From DATFVA01 sp963764235 (GTDB lineage Bacteria > Bacteroidota > Ignavibacteria > Ignavibacteriales > Ignavibacteriaceae): a stretch of DNA of 64,000 nt. Each line of letters opens with the position of its first letter. The first letter of the stretch is position 1. The notes under the pieces were generated by a model. The model did not search any database. It saw only the letters and a program-made list of their open reading frames with translations, and was not told where the DNA came from. The position numbers and the translations under genes were made by a program. The stretch lies in assembly GCA_963764235.1 (NCBI GenBank), contig CAVXRO010000006.1, positions 248,001 to 312,000 of the forward strand, in the 5' to 3' direction. Shown one piece after another: positions 42,987 to 51,659 of this stretch.

Positions 42987-44045
42987 TTACAACCTGAGGC
43001 TGCCGATGGATATCCTGAATGGATACATCAGGTAGAACCGTGTGACATGATTCTTAAATTCAATTGCCGGAGAAGGGAATTTAATATAATTAAGGGATTG
43101 ACGGAACCAGTTCCAGAACCAGCCGCCCTCAGGCAGAAGTTTTACAAGGTTATAGTCCAATCCGATCATATATCTCCGAGTTGCCAGCTGATCAGGAGGA
43201 CCGTTTGTTGTTGAGGCTGCATCTATCGCGTCAGCCCCGTAACCGAAAGAAATATCCAGCCACGGAACCCAGTATTTTTTCATATTTTCCGGAAGGATGT
43301 CATATACGTTCACCGACCACCAGAAAGTTGAACTGTTATAATCATCTATGAAGGTTCTGGGCCTGGTGCTGAGGGTTGGTTTCCCGGTCCATTCAGAAGG
43401 AATGTACTGCCATTTGGGGGTAATATTCTGTAGTGCAGGTACATAGTGCTGAGCAAGAAAAAATAGAGAGCCAGCTGCATCTGCATACCAGTCGGAGGGA
43501 CTGAATCCCCAGCTTTTGGCAAAGCCGTCTTCTGTTTCAACGTATGTCTGGTATGCAATTCCCAGAGCCGTTCCCCAAATTGTCCCATCGTCCCAGGAAA
43601 AGCCGGAAGCAATCATACCTTCGCTCAGCAGATAAGAGATGAGATATCCACCGTAAAAATGTCCCGCCTTATCAACCTGGAGCGCGTAAACCCAGTCCTC
43701 TTCAAAATGAAAACTACCGCGGTCTTTACTCCACCATGCGTTAGCCTGGTGAAAATGAAGCCAGGTTGCAGTACCGAGATAAATACCGCCAAGTATTGCT
43801 GCGCTTGTCGGCCTTATCTCTGTTTTTGCATTGGGGAGCATACCGTCAAGTGTATATCTTCTTTCGCCTGCGTAAGTAAATTTTTCTGCAGAGAGATAGA
43901 GGGAGGGAGTGGTTTGTAAGGATTCGGAAAGAGTGTCGGAATTCTGTCCAAAGCTAATTGTCGAACTCAACAGAATAATCAGCACGATATTAGTGATGAA
44001 AGAAATACTTGGATAACTAGTCCTGTTAATTAGTGCCCGTTTCAA
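42987..44045 (-). CDS. DUF2279 envelope protein
   Basis: 352 residues from a TTG at 44045. A signal peptide (hydrophobic 17-33, cleavage near FGQ-N) is followed by a DUF2279 region, related to YfiM. Landmarks are LHFHQANAWWSKDRGSFHFE near 117, VDKAGHFYGGYLISYLLSEG near 147 and SPSDWYADAAGSLFFLAQHY near 202. It is likely located in the periplasm or outer membrane; function unknown. The TTG overlaps the TGA of the upstream gene (TTGA), indicating coupled translation. Confidence 0.82.
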   Translation of the reverse strand: MKRALINRTSYPSISFITNIVLIILLSSTISFGQNSDTLSESLQTTPSLYLSAEKFTYAGERRYTLDGMLPNAKTEIRPTSAAILGGIYLGTATWLHFHQANAWWSKDRGSFHFEEDWVYALQVDKAGHFYGGYLISYLLSEGMIASGFSWDDGTIWGTALGIAYQTYVETEDGFAKSWGFSPSDWYADAAGSLFFLAQHYVPALQNITPKWQYIPSEWTGKPTLSTRPRTFIDDYNSSTFWWSVNVYDILPENMKKYWVPWLDISFGYGADAIDAASTTNGPPDQLATRRYMIGLDYNLVKLLPEGGWFWNWFRQSLNYIKFPSPAIEFKNHVTRFYLMYPFRISIGSLRL

Positions 44046-44581
44046 TATTCTCCCAGCTTAAGCGTCAATATACCGGTTACTCCTTGCAAATCGTTCCGTG
44101 AAACATCATAGACATCAGTGTAAGATGATATCATGCGGTAACTTATCCCTGCACCTGCATGAAGCCAATCATTAAGCTTCATTTCAAAACTTACCTGAGG
44201 TTCCCAGACCAGTAAATTACGATTTGAGAATTTTGTGTTTTTATCCTTCAGATAGAAATTTATTCCGCCGCCGCCCAAAAACATACTTAAACTCAGGTTA
44301 TATGTACTTTCATAAAGGAATAAATATTCGAATTCCAATCCTCCGTAATTAAAGTCAACCAGCAGTTCCTGACCGACAGGCTGTACCATATAGTCTGAAC
44401 TTACCTCATTTACCAGGGTATAATAACCGGCGCCAAGAACGAGTTTTTTATTAATTATCCATCCTGCTCTTCCCCCGGTTATTACTCCCGTATGACCTGA
44501 AATCTTTGTAAACTTTAATACAGGTGCGGCAAAAGCCCCGTTATCACTGCTTTGTGCGGAAGCAGAAGATGAAAAAAGCAC
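44042..44581 (-). CDS. Outer-membrane beta-barrel-like protein, start uncertain
   Basis: 179 residues from a GTG at 44581, but this is probably not the true start. The frame stays open upstream to 44648, and the residues before the GTG (KKLFFVLSVLAV) plus those after it (LFSSSASAQ) make one ordinary signal peptide. No ATG, GTG or TTG lies in frame in that extension; only ATA/ATC or CTG codons could serve. The mature part alternates Gly and aromatic residues (GGRAGWIINKKLVLGAGYY, GGLEFEYLFLYE), as in small outer-membrane barrels. It is coupled to the DUF2279 gene downstream. Confidence 0.65.
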   Translation of the reverse strand: MLFSSSASAQSSDNGAFAAPVLKFTKISGHTGVITGGRAGWIINKKLVLGAGYYTLVNEVSSDYMVQPVGQELLVDFNYGGLEFEYLFLYESTYNLSLSMFLGGGGINFYLKDKNTKFSNRNLLVWEPQVSFEMKLNDWLHAGAGISYRMISSYTDVYDVSRNDLQGVTGILTLKLGEY

Positions 44582-44786
44582 CGCCAGTACCGATAAAACG
44601 AAAAATAATTTCTTCTGTATTATGATCTGATATTTCCCTGAATAATTTTAATTTTTATGGTCTTAAGATAAATTTTCTTTTTGATCCAAAACAGTATAAA
44701 AAATGAGTTGTTACAATTATTCAAATATTACTCTATTAATTCCTATATTCATTTCAATTTCCCAATATTTAATATAAAAGAAGCAG

Positions 44787-46103
44787 ATGAAGGTACTTAA
44801 ATTCGGCGGTACATCGGTAGGATCAGCACGGCGTATGAAAGAAGTGGCCGGCCTTATTTCCGGGAATGATAAAAAAATTGTCGTTCTCTCAGCTATGGCC
44901 GGAACAACAAATAAACTTGTTGAAATTGCAGGTTATCTTTATGCGAAAGAGAATGAAAACGCTGTTCAGGCAATAGAAGAACTTGAAATGGTTTATTCGG
45001 GTGTTATTAAGGAACTTTTTTCTTCAGAGGAGTACCTGGATAAATCCCGGGAATTGCTCTTATCCCATTTCAATTATATAAAGTCATTTACACAGGATAT
45101 CTTTACACGGTACGAAGAACGGGCTGTGCTTGCACAGGGAGAGCTTATATCGACAGCGTTATTTCAGTTTTATCTGGAGGAAAATAAAGTAAAATCAGTA
45201 CTGCTGCCGGCATTGAATTTTATGAGGATCGATACCAATCAGGAGCCTGATAATTTCTATATAAAAGAAAACCTCGAGAGAGATTTATCGAAATATCCCA
45301 GGGATGATCTCTTTATAACTCAGGGGTACATATGCCGTAACCTTTATGGCGAGGTAGATAACCTGAAGAGAGGGGGAAGCGACTATTCGGCTTCTCTGAT
45401 AGGCGCGGCCGCCGGTGCAGAAGAGATACAGATATGGACAGATATCAGCGGAATGCATAATAATGATCCTCGCTTCGTCGACGATACAAAACCCGTATAC
45501 AGCCTTACTTTTGATGAAGCTGCAGAGCTTGCTTATTTCGGAGCAAAAATACTGCATCCTTCAAGCATCCTCCCTGCACAGCAGAAGGGAATACCTGTCA
45601 GATTGAAAAACACTATGCAGCCCGATGATGAGGGAACACTGATATCTTCAGGTTCTACGGGCGGAGGTATAAAGGCAATTGCAGCTAAAGACGGTATCAC
45701 AGCCGTAAAGATCAAATCAGGCAGAATGCTTATGGCATACGGGTTCCTGAGAAAGGTTTTTGAGGTATTTGAGAGGTACAGGACACCAATAGATATGATC
45801 TCAACATCAGAGGTTTCTGTTTCACTCACAATTGACGATACGACCTATCTGGATAAGATCATTGAAGAGCTTAAAGTATATGGTTCTGTGGAGATCTCTG
45901 AGGAAAATACTATAGTGTGCCTTGTCGGAAATACAATAGTCGAACAGAAAGGGCACATCAGTAAAATATTTGAAGCGCTTAAGCATATTTCCGTCAGGAT
46001 GATTTCATACGGCGGAAGCAGACACAGCATCTCTCTGTTGATAAAATCAGAAGACAAAAAAGAAGTCCTTCAGTCGCTTCATACAAACTTGTTTTCGGAT
46101 TAG
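44787..46103 (+). CDS. lysC: Aspartate kinase
   Basis: 438 residues, monofunctional aspartokinase, the first step of the Asp-family (Lys/Thr/Met) pathway. The N-terminal kinase domain starts VLKFGGTSVGSARRM. It continues with FITQGYICRN near 173, LKRGGSDYSASLIGAAAGA near 194 and TDISGMHNNDPR near 218. Two ACT domains at the C-terminus (about 305-438; MISTSEVSVSLTI, ISYGGSRHSISLL) are the usual site of Lys/Thr feedback. The lysA gene follows after 3 bp, so lysine synthesis is the likely purpose. Confidence 0.95.
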   Translation: MKVLKFGGTSVGSARRMKEVAGLISGNDKKIVVLSAMAGTTNKLVEIAGYLYAKENENAVQAIEELEMVYSGVIKELFSSEEYLDKSRELLLSHFNYIKSFTQDIFTRYEERAVLAQGELISTALFQFYLEENKVKSVLLPALNFMRIDTNQEPDNFYIKENLERDLSKYPRDDLFITQGYICRNLYGEVDNLKRGGSDYSASLIGAAAGAEEIQIWTDISGMHNNDPRFVDDTKPVYSLTFDEAAELAYFGAKILHPSSILPAQQKGIPVRLKNTMQPDDEGTLISSGSTGGGIKAIAAKDGITAVKIKSGRMLMAYGFLRKVFEVFERYRTPIDMISTSEVSVSLTIDDTTYLDKIIEELKVYGSVEISEENTIVCLVGNTIVEQKGHISKIFEALKHISVRMISYGGSRHSISLLIKSEDKKEVLQSLHTNLFSD

Positions 46104-46106
46104 GCC

Positions 46107-47261
46107 ATGTTTGATCAGGAGATTGTAAATAAGTTCAGAGAAATAAAAACTCCGTTCTATTACTACGATACGGATCTGTTAAGAACGACATTAGCTTCTG
46201 TAAAAGAGGAGATTGATGCTTACGGCTATGAGGTTCATTATGCTGTTAAAGCTAATGCTAACCGCAAGATTCTGAATATTATAACGGAGTACGGATTCGG
46301 GGCAGACTGTGTAAGCGGTAATGAAATAAAAAAGTCTCTTGAAACAGGGTTTCCGCCTGAACAAATTGTCTTTGCCGGGGTGGGAAAATCGGATGATGAA
46401 ATCATTACAGGACTGGACAACAATATCTTCTGCTTCAACTGTGAATCGCTGCAGGAAATAGAGGTAATTAATGATCTGGCCGGTAGAAGAAATAAAATAG
46501 CCTTCATTGCATTAAGAATAAATCCGAATATTGATCCTAAAACACATCATTATATTACAACAGGGTTGGAGGAAAATAAATTCGGTATTAACCGCTGGGA
46601 GCTTGAGAAGATCGTTAATGCGCTGAAGAAATTTAATAATATAAATCTTATAGGACTTCATTTTCATATTGGTTCGCAGATTACTGATCTTGAAATATTT
46701 AAAAGTCTGTGCCTTCATGTGAATGAAATACAGGATTGGTTTGCAAAACACAATTTGGATTTTCAGCATCTGAATGTTGGAGGGGGATTGGGCGTGGATT
46801 ATGAGCAGCCTGATGAATATCCCGTTAATGATTTCGGGTCATTCTTCAAAATATTTCATGATATCCTTGATTTAAGACAGGGACAGAAGCTTCATTTTGA
46901 ACTGGGCCGTGCTCTTATCGCCCAATGCGGAAGTTTGATCACAAAGGTGTTGTATGTTAAAGAAGGCGTTAATACTGATTTTGTAATTCTGGATGCCGGG
47001 ATGACTGAGCTGATCCGTCCTGCTCTCTATCAGGCTTATCATAAAGTTGAAAACCTGACTTCGGAAGGAAAGAAAAAAAAGTACGATGTAGTAGGCCCGA
47101 TCTGCGAATCATCGGATACTTTCGGAAAATCAATGATGCTCCCTGAAACAGAGCGCGGGGATATTATTGCTATAAGGACAGCCGGAGCATATGGTGAGGT
47201 AATGTCATCTCAATACAACCTGAGGGATCTGCCTAAATCAGTTTTCTCAGATACAATTTAA
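46107..47261 (+). CDS. lysA: Diaminopimelate decarboxylase
   Basis: 384 residues, fold type III PLP enzyme of the alanine racemase-like barrel. The PLP lysine is in HYAVKANANRKIL (Lys48). Other landmarks are GLHFHIGSQ near 185, NVGGGLGVDYE near 221, FELGRALIAQCG near 264, and the substrate-contact CESSDTFGKS near 331 with the cross-subunit catalytic Cys. It makes L-lysine from meso-DAP and directly follows lysC. It is somewhat shorter than the common 410-residue form, but all domains are present. Confidence 0.94.
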   Translation: MFDQEIVNKFREIKTPFYYYDTDLLRTTLASVKEEIDAYGYEVHYAVKANANRKILNIITEYGFGADCVSGNEIKKSLETGFPPEQIVFAGVGKSDDEIITGLDNNIFCFNCESLQEIEVINDLAGRRNKIAFIALRINPNIDPKTHHYITTGLEENKFGINRWELEKIVNALKKFNNINLIGLHFHIGSQITDLEIFKSLCLHVNEIQDWFAKHNLDFQHLNVGGGLGVDYEQPDEYPVNDFGSFFKIFHDILDLRQGQKLHFELGRALIAQCGSLITKVLYVKEGVNTDFVILDAGMTELIRPALYQAYHKVENLTSEGKKKKYDVVGPICESSDTFGKSMMLPETERGDIIAIRTAGAYGEVMSSQYNLRDLPKSVFSDTI

Positions 47262-47292
47262 TTCTAAAATCCCATCTTAGTATGAGGTATTC

Positions 47293-47713
47293 ATGAAATA
47301 TTTCATCAATACAGTATCAAAAGACCACGTTCTGATCGGAAGACACAATGGAATTGTTCAGGCTGGACATGGAAAGAAAGGTCCGCTCCAAAAGCTTCAT
47401 AAAGATGATTTCGTAATATTTTATTCTCCCAAAACTTCTTTTAAATGACGATTATCCTCTTCAGGCTTTTACTGCGCTCGCGAAAATAATAGATGATGAT
47501 ATCTATCAGGTATCCCTGAGTGAAACTTTCAAACCATTCAGAAGAAAGGCCGAGTATCTTAATTGTGCTGAGACACCAATCCATCCCCTTATCGGGGAAC
47601 TTCAGTTTATAGAAAATACAAAATCATGGGGTTACAAATTCCGTTTCGGACTTTTTGAAATAAACGAGCATGATTTTAAACTGATTACGGCCAGAATAAA
47701 TGCCGATTTTTAA
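47293..47713 (+). pseudogene. Frameshifted EVE-domain (UPF0310-like) gene
   Basis: The first frame starts at ATG 47293 (MKYFINTVSKDHVLIGRHNG) and ends at TGA 47446-47448 after 51 codons (SPKTSFK). The homologous continuation (DDYPLQAFTALAKII, then FRRKAEYLNCAE and WGYKFRFGLFEINEHDF) runs in the next frame to TAA 47711-47713. Joined, the parts give a normal-size EVE protein of about 140 residues, a family that binds modified bases in DNA or RNA. One extra base in the TTTTAAA stretch just before the stop explains the break. It may be a true pseudogene or a sequence error. Confidence 0.75.
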
Positions 47714-47768
47714 GAATTACTTGCTAAATTAAGAGAATTAAGCCATATTAATGGCGGAGGATTTAACT

Positions 47769-47864
47769 ATGGAATTATTTTTTAACTCATTCCTGGTAAT
47801 GTTTATCTCCGCAGTGATCGTGATGTTCGCTCTGAGTCTGTACCTCTATCTTTACCTCGACTGA
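47769..47864 (+). CDS. Possible 31-residue single-pass membrane protein
   Basis: GGAGG at 47756-47760 lies 8 bases before an ATG that opens 31 codons. The peptide starts MELFFNSFLVMF, is hydrophobic throughout its middle (about 3-28) and ends in a Tyr/Leu-rich stretch and an Asp. An in-frame ATG at 47751 could add six residues. Its last 13 bp overlap the 3' end of the convergent gene. Small bacterial membrane peptides of this form exist, but no homologue is recognised. Confidence 0.4.
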   Translation: MELFFNSFLVMFISAVIVMFALSLYLYLYLD

Positions 47865-49003
47865 GAGTTTCCGATTAAATTTCCGAGCGGGCTGTCATCA
47901 CGGATAATATTGCTGATTTCTGACCAGGGGATAAAAACTTCGGGAGCCCCGAGCACATATGCCCCTGCCTCGTAGGGATTAAATTGAAATTTTATTCCCC
48001 CTTCATACAGATCGAAGTTATCGTTAAGGGCAAAGCCGTTTTCAAATCCAAAAAATCCCTGGTCATAAAGCGATTGGGAAGGATCTGCCTGGTAGTGTTC
48101 CCTGAATATTCTTTCCCCGACTTCATTTAACTTTGATTTATAATCCCCTTTAAAAATATCCCCAAGGGTTATTTTGTTTCCATTTTCAAGGTTAAAACTG
48201 AAAAGCGAAAAAGATGAATTACCGTGCGCCCCGCCTGTATATATATACTCACTAATTTCCAGACTAAGTATATTGTCGGAATTAAAGGCAATGCTAGTAA
48301 ACTGGTTATTCTCATATATGGGTTTATAGTCCCTGAAAATTTCTGCATCTGCTTCGATTTCGGTTCGGTAATCTTCAATGAAAGATTCCATCCTGTCATT
48401 TATATCAGCATAACCATTATTTCCCTGCATCGAGCCGTTAACATAAAAATCTACAATGAAGGAATTTATTTTCTGCTGTACGGTCTCATTCGGATAATTT
48501 ATCATAACTGGATAGCTTAATTCACTTGAAGCAGCAAAATCTGCGAAATCCGATTCCCCGTAATTCTCATGCAACTCCTTTATATCGAATTTTGCACTGC
48601 CGGGGGGATAGTTTTCTCTAAGCATAAATTTGTAAATTTCGCCGGAATCGGGGCTTATCCAGCTGCCTTCGATTTCACCAAGGGAGGTAAATTTTCCGTC
48701 AAAAATTCCTGTAATTATGGTATTATACTCTTCATCATATCCGCCTTCTTCCTCTATGTGAATATTTCCGTCATCTCTCATATAACTGTAGTACTGAAAA
48801 TATATAGGCTCACCGATATTATTGTAAAAATAGTCGCCGTCAAGTATGGAATCCATCCGCGTAAGATTCATCTGAATATTAAGAGTATCATTTATTTTCC
48901 CTTCGAACCTCTTATAAAAATAATTCGACATATTCAGCGAACTCTGCGTAAGGATAAACTCCGGACATAAAAGTAGCAGAAGAAAGACAAACAGTTTTTT
49001 CAT
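47852..49003 (-). CDS. Secreted DUF4163/DUF3298 domain protein
   Basis: 383 residues. The N-terminal signal peptide has a Leu-rich core (about 4-17) ending near ILT-Q. The C-terminal half matches the DUF4163-DUF3298 pair found in RsiV/PdaC-like proteins: SYPVMINYPNETVQQKINSF near 160, YTGGAHGNSSFSLFSFNLEN near 253, ITLGDIFKGDYKSKL near 277, and a final segment with YEAGAYVLGAPEVFIPWSEI. Its location should be periplasmic or surface. The function in this phylum is unknown; lysozyme binding is known only for RsiV. It follows the MarR-GNAT gene by 12 bp. Confidence 0.82.
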   Translation of the reverse strand: MKKLFVFLLLLLCPEFILTQSSLNMSNYFYKRFEGKINDTLNIQMNLTRMDSILDGDYFYNNIGEPIYFQYYSYMRDDGNIHIEEEGGYDEEYNTIITGIFDGKFTSLGEIEGSWISPDSGEIYKFMLRENYPPGSAKFDIKELHENYGESDFADFAASSELSYPVMINYPNETVQQKINSFIVDFYVNGSMQGNNGYADINDRMESFIEDYRTEIEADAEIFRDYKPIYENNQFTSIAFNSDNILSLEISEYIYTGGAHGNSSFSLFSFNLENGNKITLGDIFKGDYKSKLNEVGERIFREHYQADPSQSLYDQGFFGFENGFALNDNFDLYEGGIKFQFNPYEAGAYVLGAPEVFIPWSEISNIIRDDSPLGNLIGNSQSR

Positions 49004-49015
49004 ATGAGGTTTCTT

Positions 49016-49966
49016 TCAGACTTCAAGTTTCATCTTAATTGTACAGCGCTCATACTTTTCTGGGTGTTCATTAGGAACCTGTTCAAATCCCAGCTGTTTA
49101 TACAGGTTCCAGGCTGCAGTAAGTTTGCTGCTCGTCTCAAGAAAAATATTTTTGGCATTCTTTGCCACAGCAAATCCTATTACTGTAAGCGCAAGTTTCT
49201 TTCCGATCTGTTTTCCCCGGTATTTTTCTGTGACCCCCATCTTTGCAAGCTCATATGTATTTTTATCAATTTTTATTGCTGCACATGTACCTGCTATTTC
49301 ATTGTCGTATAATGCGAAGAAAATCTCTCCGCCGTTCTTTATTATTTCTTCAGGAGAGGATAATATTCGTTCATCTTCGGGTTCGACAGAAAAATATTTT
49401 TTAAGCCATTCTTCGTTTAACCGTTTGAAGTCTTCTTTATACTCAGGTTCGAAACTGATGATCCTGACTTCCTTTAATTCTCTTTCTTTTATTCTTTCTA
49501 AAATCCTGTCATATATGCTTCTTTGATCAAGGGTTTCTTCAATCCTGTCGAGAAGAAGAAGCATATCGAGTCCTGTTGAATTTATAACCTCGGAAGTAAC
49601 TTCTTCAATATCGGTTAGCAGAGGACGAATCGATTCAAATGTTTCCCGTCCTTTCGGCGAAAGAGAGATAAGGTTTACCCGTTTATCTTCACCAGGTCTG
49701 GCCTCAACAAGATGCTTTCTCTTCATCTGGTTTACGAATTGAATAATTGCGGGGTGGGTGAACCCTAAAGATTGAGCCAGAGATTGGATGCTCATTGTTT
49801 CATTTTTATATAATGCGTACATAGTCGTGAACCATTTGGGCTCAAAATCAAGTTTCCGGTTCTTATAGATCCTGGCTACATCCTGGGAAAGCCTGTCCCC
49901 CAGTCTTTTTAACCGGGTTGCCATTCCTAATTCCCCCAATTCTTTAATTAAATCTTCTGCTGCCAT
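49016..49966 (-). CDS. MarR-type regulator fused to GNAT acetyltransferase
   Basis: 316 residues. The N-terminal winged helix of MarR type spans about 25-140 (MSIQSLAQSLGFTHPAIIQF recognition region, then MKRKHLVEARPGEDKRVNLI wing). The C-terminal GNAT domain (about 165-310) has YDNEIAGTCAAIKI and the acetyl-CoA loop VTEKYRGKQIGKKLALTVI near 250, ending NLYKQLGFEQVP. Such single-chain regulator/acetyltransferases occur widely; the target genes and acceptor are unknown. It may act on the neighbouring small genes. Confidence 0.9.
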   Translation of the reverse strand: MAAEDLIKELGELGMATRLKRLGDRLSQDVARIYKNRKLDFEPKWFTTMYALYKNETMSIQSLAQSLGFTHPAIIQFVNQMKRKHLVEARPGEDKRVNLISLSPKGRETFESIRPLLTDIEEVTSEVINSTGLDMLLLLDRIEETLDQRSIYDRILERIKERELKEVRIISFEPEYKEDFKRLNEEWLKKYFSVEPEDERILSSPEEIIKNGGEIFFALYDNEIAGTCAAIKIDKNTYELAKMGVTEKYRGKQIGKKLALTVIGFAVAKNAKNIFLETSSKLTAAWNLYKQLGFEQVPNEHPEKYERCTIKMKLEV

Positions 49967-49999
49967 AATAGTAATTACTTACGTAATTGATATAATAAA

Positions 50000-50485
50000 T
50001 TATTCTAACTCCAACAGCAAATCAGGAAGATTCAATGTCTCGGTATACATAATAATATTCCCTGATTTATCCTTCTGCCATTCCGGTTCAGGCCGGTCAG
50101 CATAAATTTCGACCCCGTTTCCATCAGGATCTGTAATATAGATGGATTCAGATACACCATGGTCCGATGCACCTTCAAGGGGATAGTTTACCTCCCACAA
50201 TCTTTTAAACATTTTAGCAAGTTCTTTACGACTCGGGAGAAGGATGGCAAAATGATATAAACCTGTATGGCCTTTAGGCGGGGGTACTGCATCTTTTCCT
50301 GCCCAGGTATTCAATCCTATATAATGATGGTAACCTCCCGCTGATAAAAATACTGCGGAATCCCCATACCATGCACTTACCTCGAATCCAAGTAAATCTC
50401 TGTAAAATTTCAGTGACCTTTCGAGGTCTGACACTGTCAGATGAATATGACCTATCCTTGTATCCGGATGAATTTTATTTTCCAT
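50000..50485 (-). CDS. VOC family protein, CatE-like
   Basis: 161 residues resembling the N-terminal half of CatE-type catechol-2,3-dioxygenases: IGHIHLTVSDLERSLKFYRD near residue 12, LSAGGYHHYIGLNTW near 47, GLYHFAILLPSRKEL near 75, and SESIYITDPDGNGVEIYAD near 115. His and Glu metal-ligand positions (H14, H78, E126 approximately) are plausible. Ring-cleavage activity cannot be concluded; many single-module members are of unknown function. It lies 51 bp after ridA. Confidence 0.87.
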   Translation of the reverse strand: MENKIHPDTRIGHIHLTVSDLERSLKFYRDLLGFEVSAWYGDSAVFLSAGGYHHYIGLNTWAGKDAVPPPKGHTGLYHFAILLPSRKELAKMFKRLWEVNYPLEGASDHGVSESIYITDPDGNGVEIYADRPEPEWQKDKSGNIIMYTETLNLPDLLLELE

Positions 50486-50536
50486 TACTACTTTCAGGCA
50501 TATAAAATTAATTACCTAAAGATAATAAAGTTAGTA

Positions 50537-50923
50537 TCAATTTATAATTGCTGTGGCTTCAATCTCAACAAGCAGTTCTTTTGAGATCAACGACTTTACT
50601 TCGACCATTGTTGATGCTGGCTTGATGTCCTTAAAAAATTCACTGTGAGCTCTGCCTATTTCTTCCCATCTTGAAATGTCTGTGACAAACATTCTTGTTC
50701 TCACGACATCCTTTATAGATGCACCGGCTTCGATAAGAGCCCTTTCTATTTTAGCCAGAATAAATTTCGTCTGTTCATTGGCATCGTCCGGAGCAATAAT
50801 ATTCTCTCCTTCAACAGCTGTAGTGCCGGAAACTTCTACCATATTGCCAATCCTTACAGCCCTGGAATATCCAACAATATCTTCCCACTTAGCCCCTGAT
50901 GAAATATTAGTTCTTTCCGTCAT
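50537..50923 (-). CDS. RidA family protein (YjgF/Rid)
   Basis: 128 residues, the standard Rid length. Landmarks are VEVSGTTAVEGENIIAPDDA near 30, a central helix (QTKFILAKIERALIEAGASI), DVVRTRMFVTDISRWEEIGR near 76 with the Arg that binds the substrate carboxylate in active RidA, and KELLVEIEATAI at the C-terminus. Canonical RidA deaminates reactive enamine/imine intermediates. The local sequence suggests a RidA-like subfamily, so exact activity is uncertain. It lies 26 bp after the AlkD-like gene. Confidence 0.9.
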   Translation of the reverse strand: MTERTNISSGAKWEDIVGYSRAVRIGNMVEVSGTTAVEGENIIAPDDANEQTKFILAKIERALIEAGASIKDVVRTRMFVTDISRWEEIGRAHSEFFKDIKPASTMVEVKSLISKELLVEIEATAIIN

Positions 50924-50949
50924 TTGTCATTCCTCGATATTTTTAGAAA

Positions 50950-51654
50950 TCAAATCTTACCCTTCAGGTAATCCTTCCTTTTATTTTCCGGGAATTTTTC
51001 TATTGCGTAACGAAGCATTGTTCTTGGCATCAGTTTATAATATTTCCTAAGAAATTTTTCCTCCTCATCGAGATTTTTATTGCCAACCTCACGAAGCATC
51101 CAGCCAACACCTTTATGAATAAGATCATGTTTGTCGTTTAAGAGAATTTCGGCGATTTGAATTGTAGTCTCGAAATGAAGGTTTTTAATGAAAAACATCG
51201 TTGATAAAATGGCGATTCGTTTTTCCCACAGGTCGGAAGATACTGCCAGTTTGAATAGGATGCTCTTATCACGGTTAAACAAATGTGCACCCACAATTTT
51301 AGGTGCACTTAAATCAACAAGATCCCAGTTATTTATTTTACGTGCGTTCTTGAGGTAAAGGCGAAAAATCTTTTCTTTCTCTTTCTCATCCCCTTTGCTG
51401 TATTGATCTGCAAGAATAAATAAAGCAGTAAGTCTTTCTTCATGAATGGGGGAGTTTAGTAATTCCTGAAGCTCAGGCTGGGTAAGCTCGAGATGCTTCT
51501 TAGCAATCTCTCTCTGGACAGGGACTTTGATACCGTAAAAGATATCACCTTCACCGTACTCTCCTTTCCCCGTTTTGAAAAATCTCTGAAGATTGACTGC
51601 CTGTTCTTTATTCGCTTCCTTTTTTAAGTCCTTTCTTAGCTCGGTTAAACCCAT
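50950..51654 (-). CDS. DNA alkylation repair protein, AlkD-like
   Basis: 234 residues composed of HEAT-like helical repeats, as in AlkD glycosylases that remove N3/N7-alkylated bases. Recognisable stretches are GVKVPVQREIAKKH near 42, NNWDLVDLSAPKIVGAHL near 111, LWEKRIAILSTMFFI near 143, and HDLIHKGVGWMLREVGNKN near 176. The conserved Trp and Asp positions of the family (NWDLVD) are present. It starts 5 bp after the alpha/beta hydrolase stop and so is in one transcription unit with it. Confidence 0.92.
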   Translation of the reverse strand: MGLTELRKDLKKEANKEQAVNLQRFFKTGKGEYGEGDIFYGIKVPVQREIAKKHLELTQPELQELLNSPIHEERLTALFILADQYSKGDEKEKEKIFRLYLKNARKINNWDLVDLSAPKIVGAHLFNRDKSILFKLAVSSDLWEKRIAILSTMFFIKNLHFETTIQIAEILLNDKHDLIHKGVGWMLREVGNKNLDEEEKFLRKYYKLMPRTMLRYAIEKFPENKRKDYLKGKI

Positions 51655-51659
51655 AAGAA

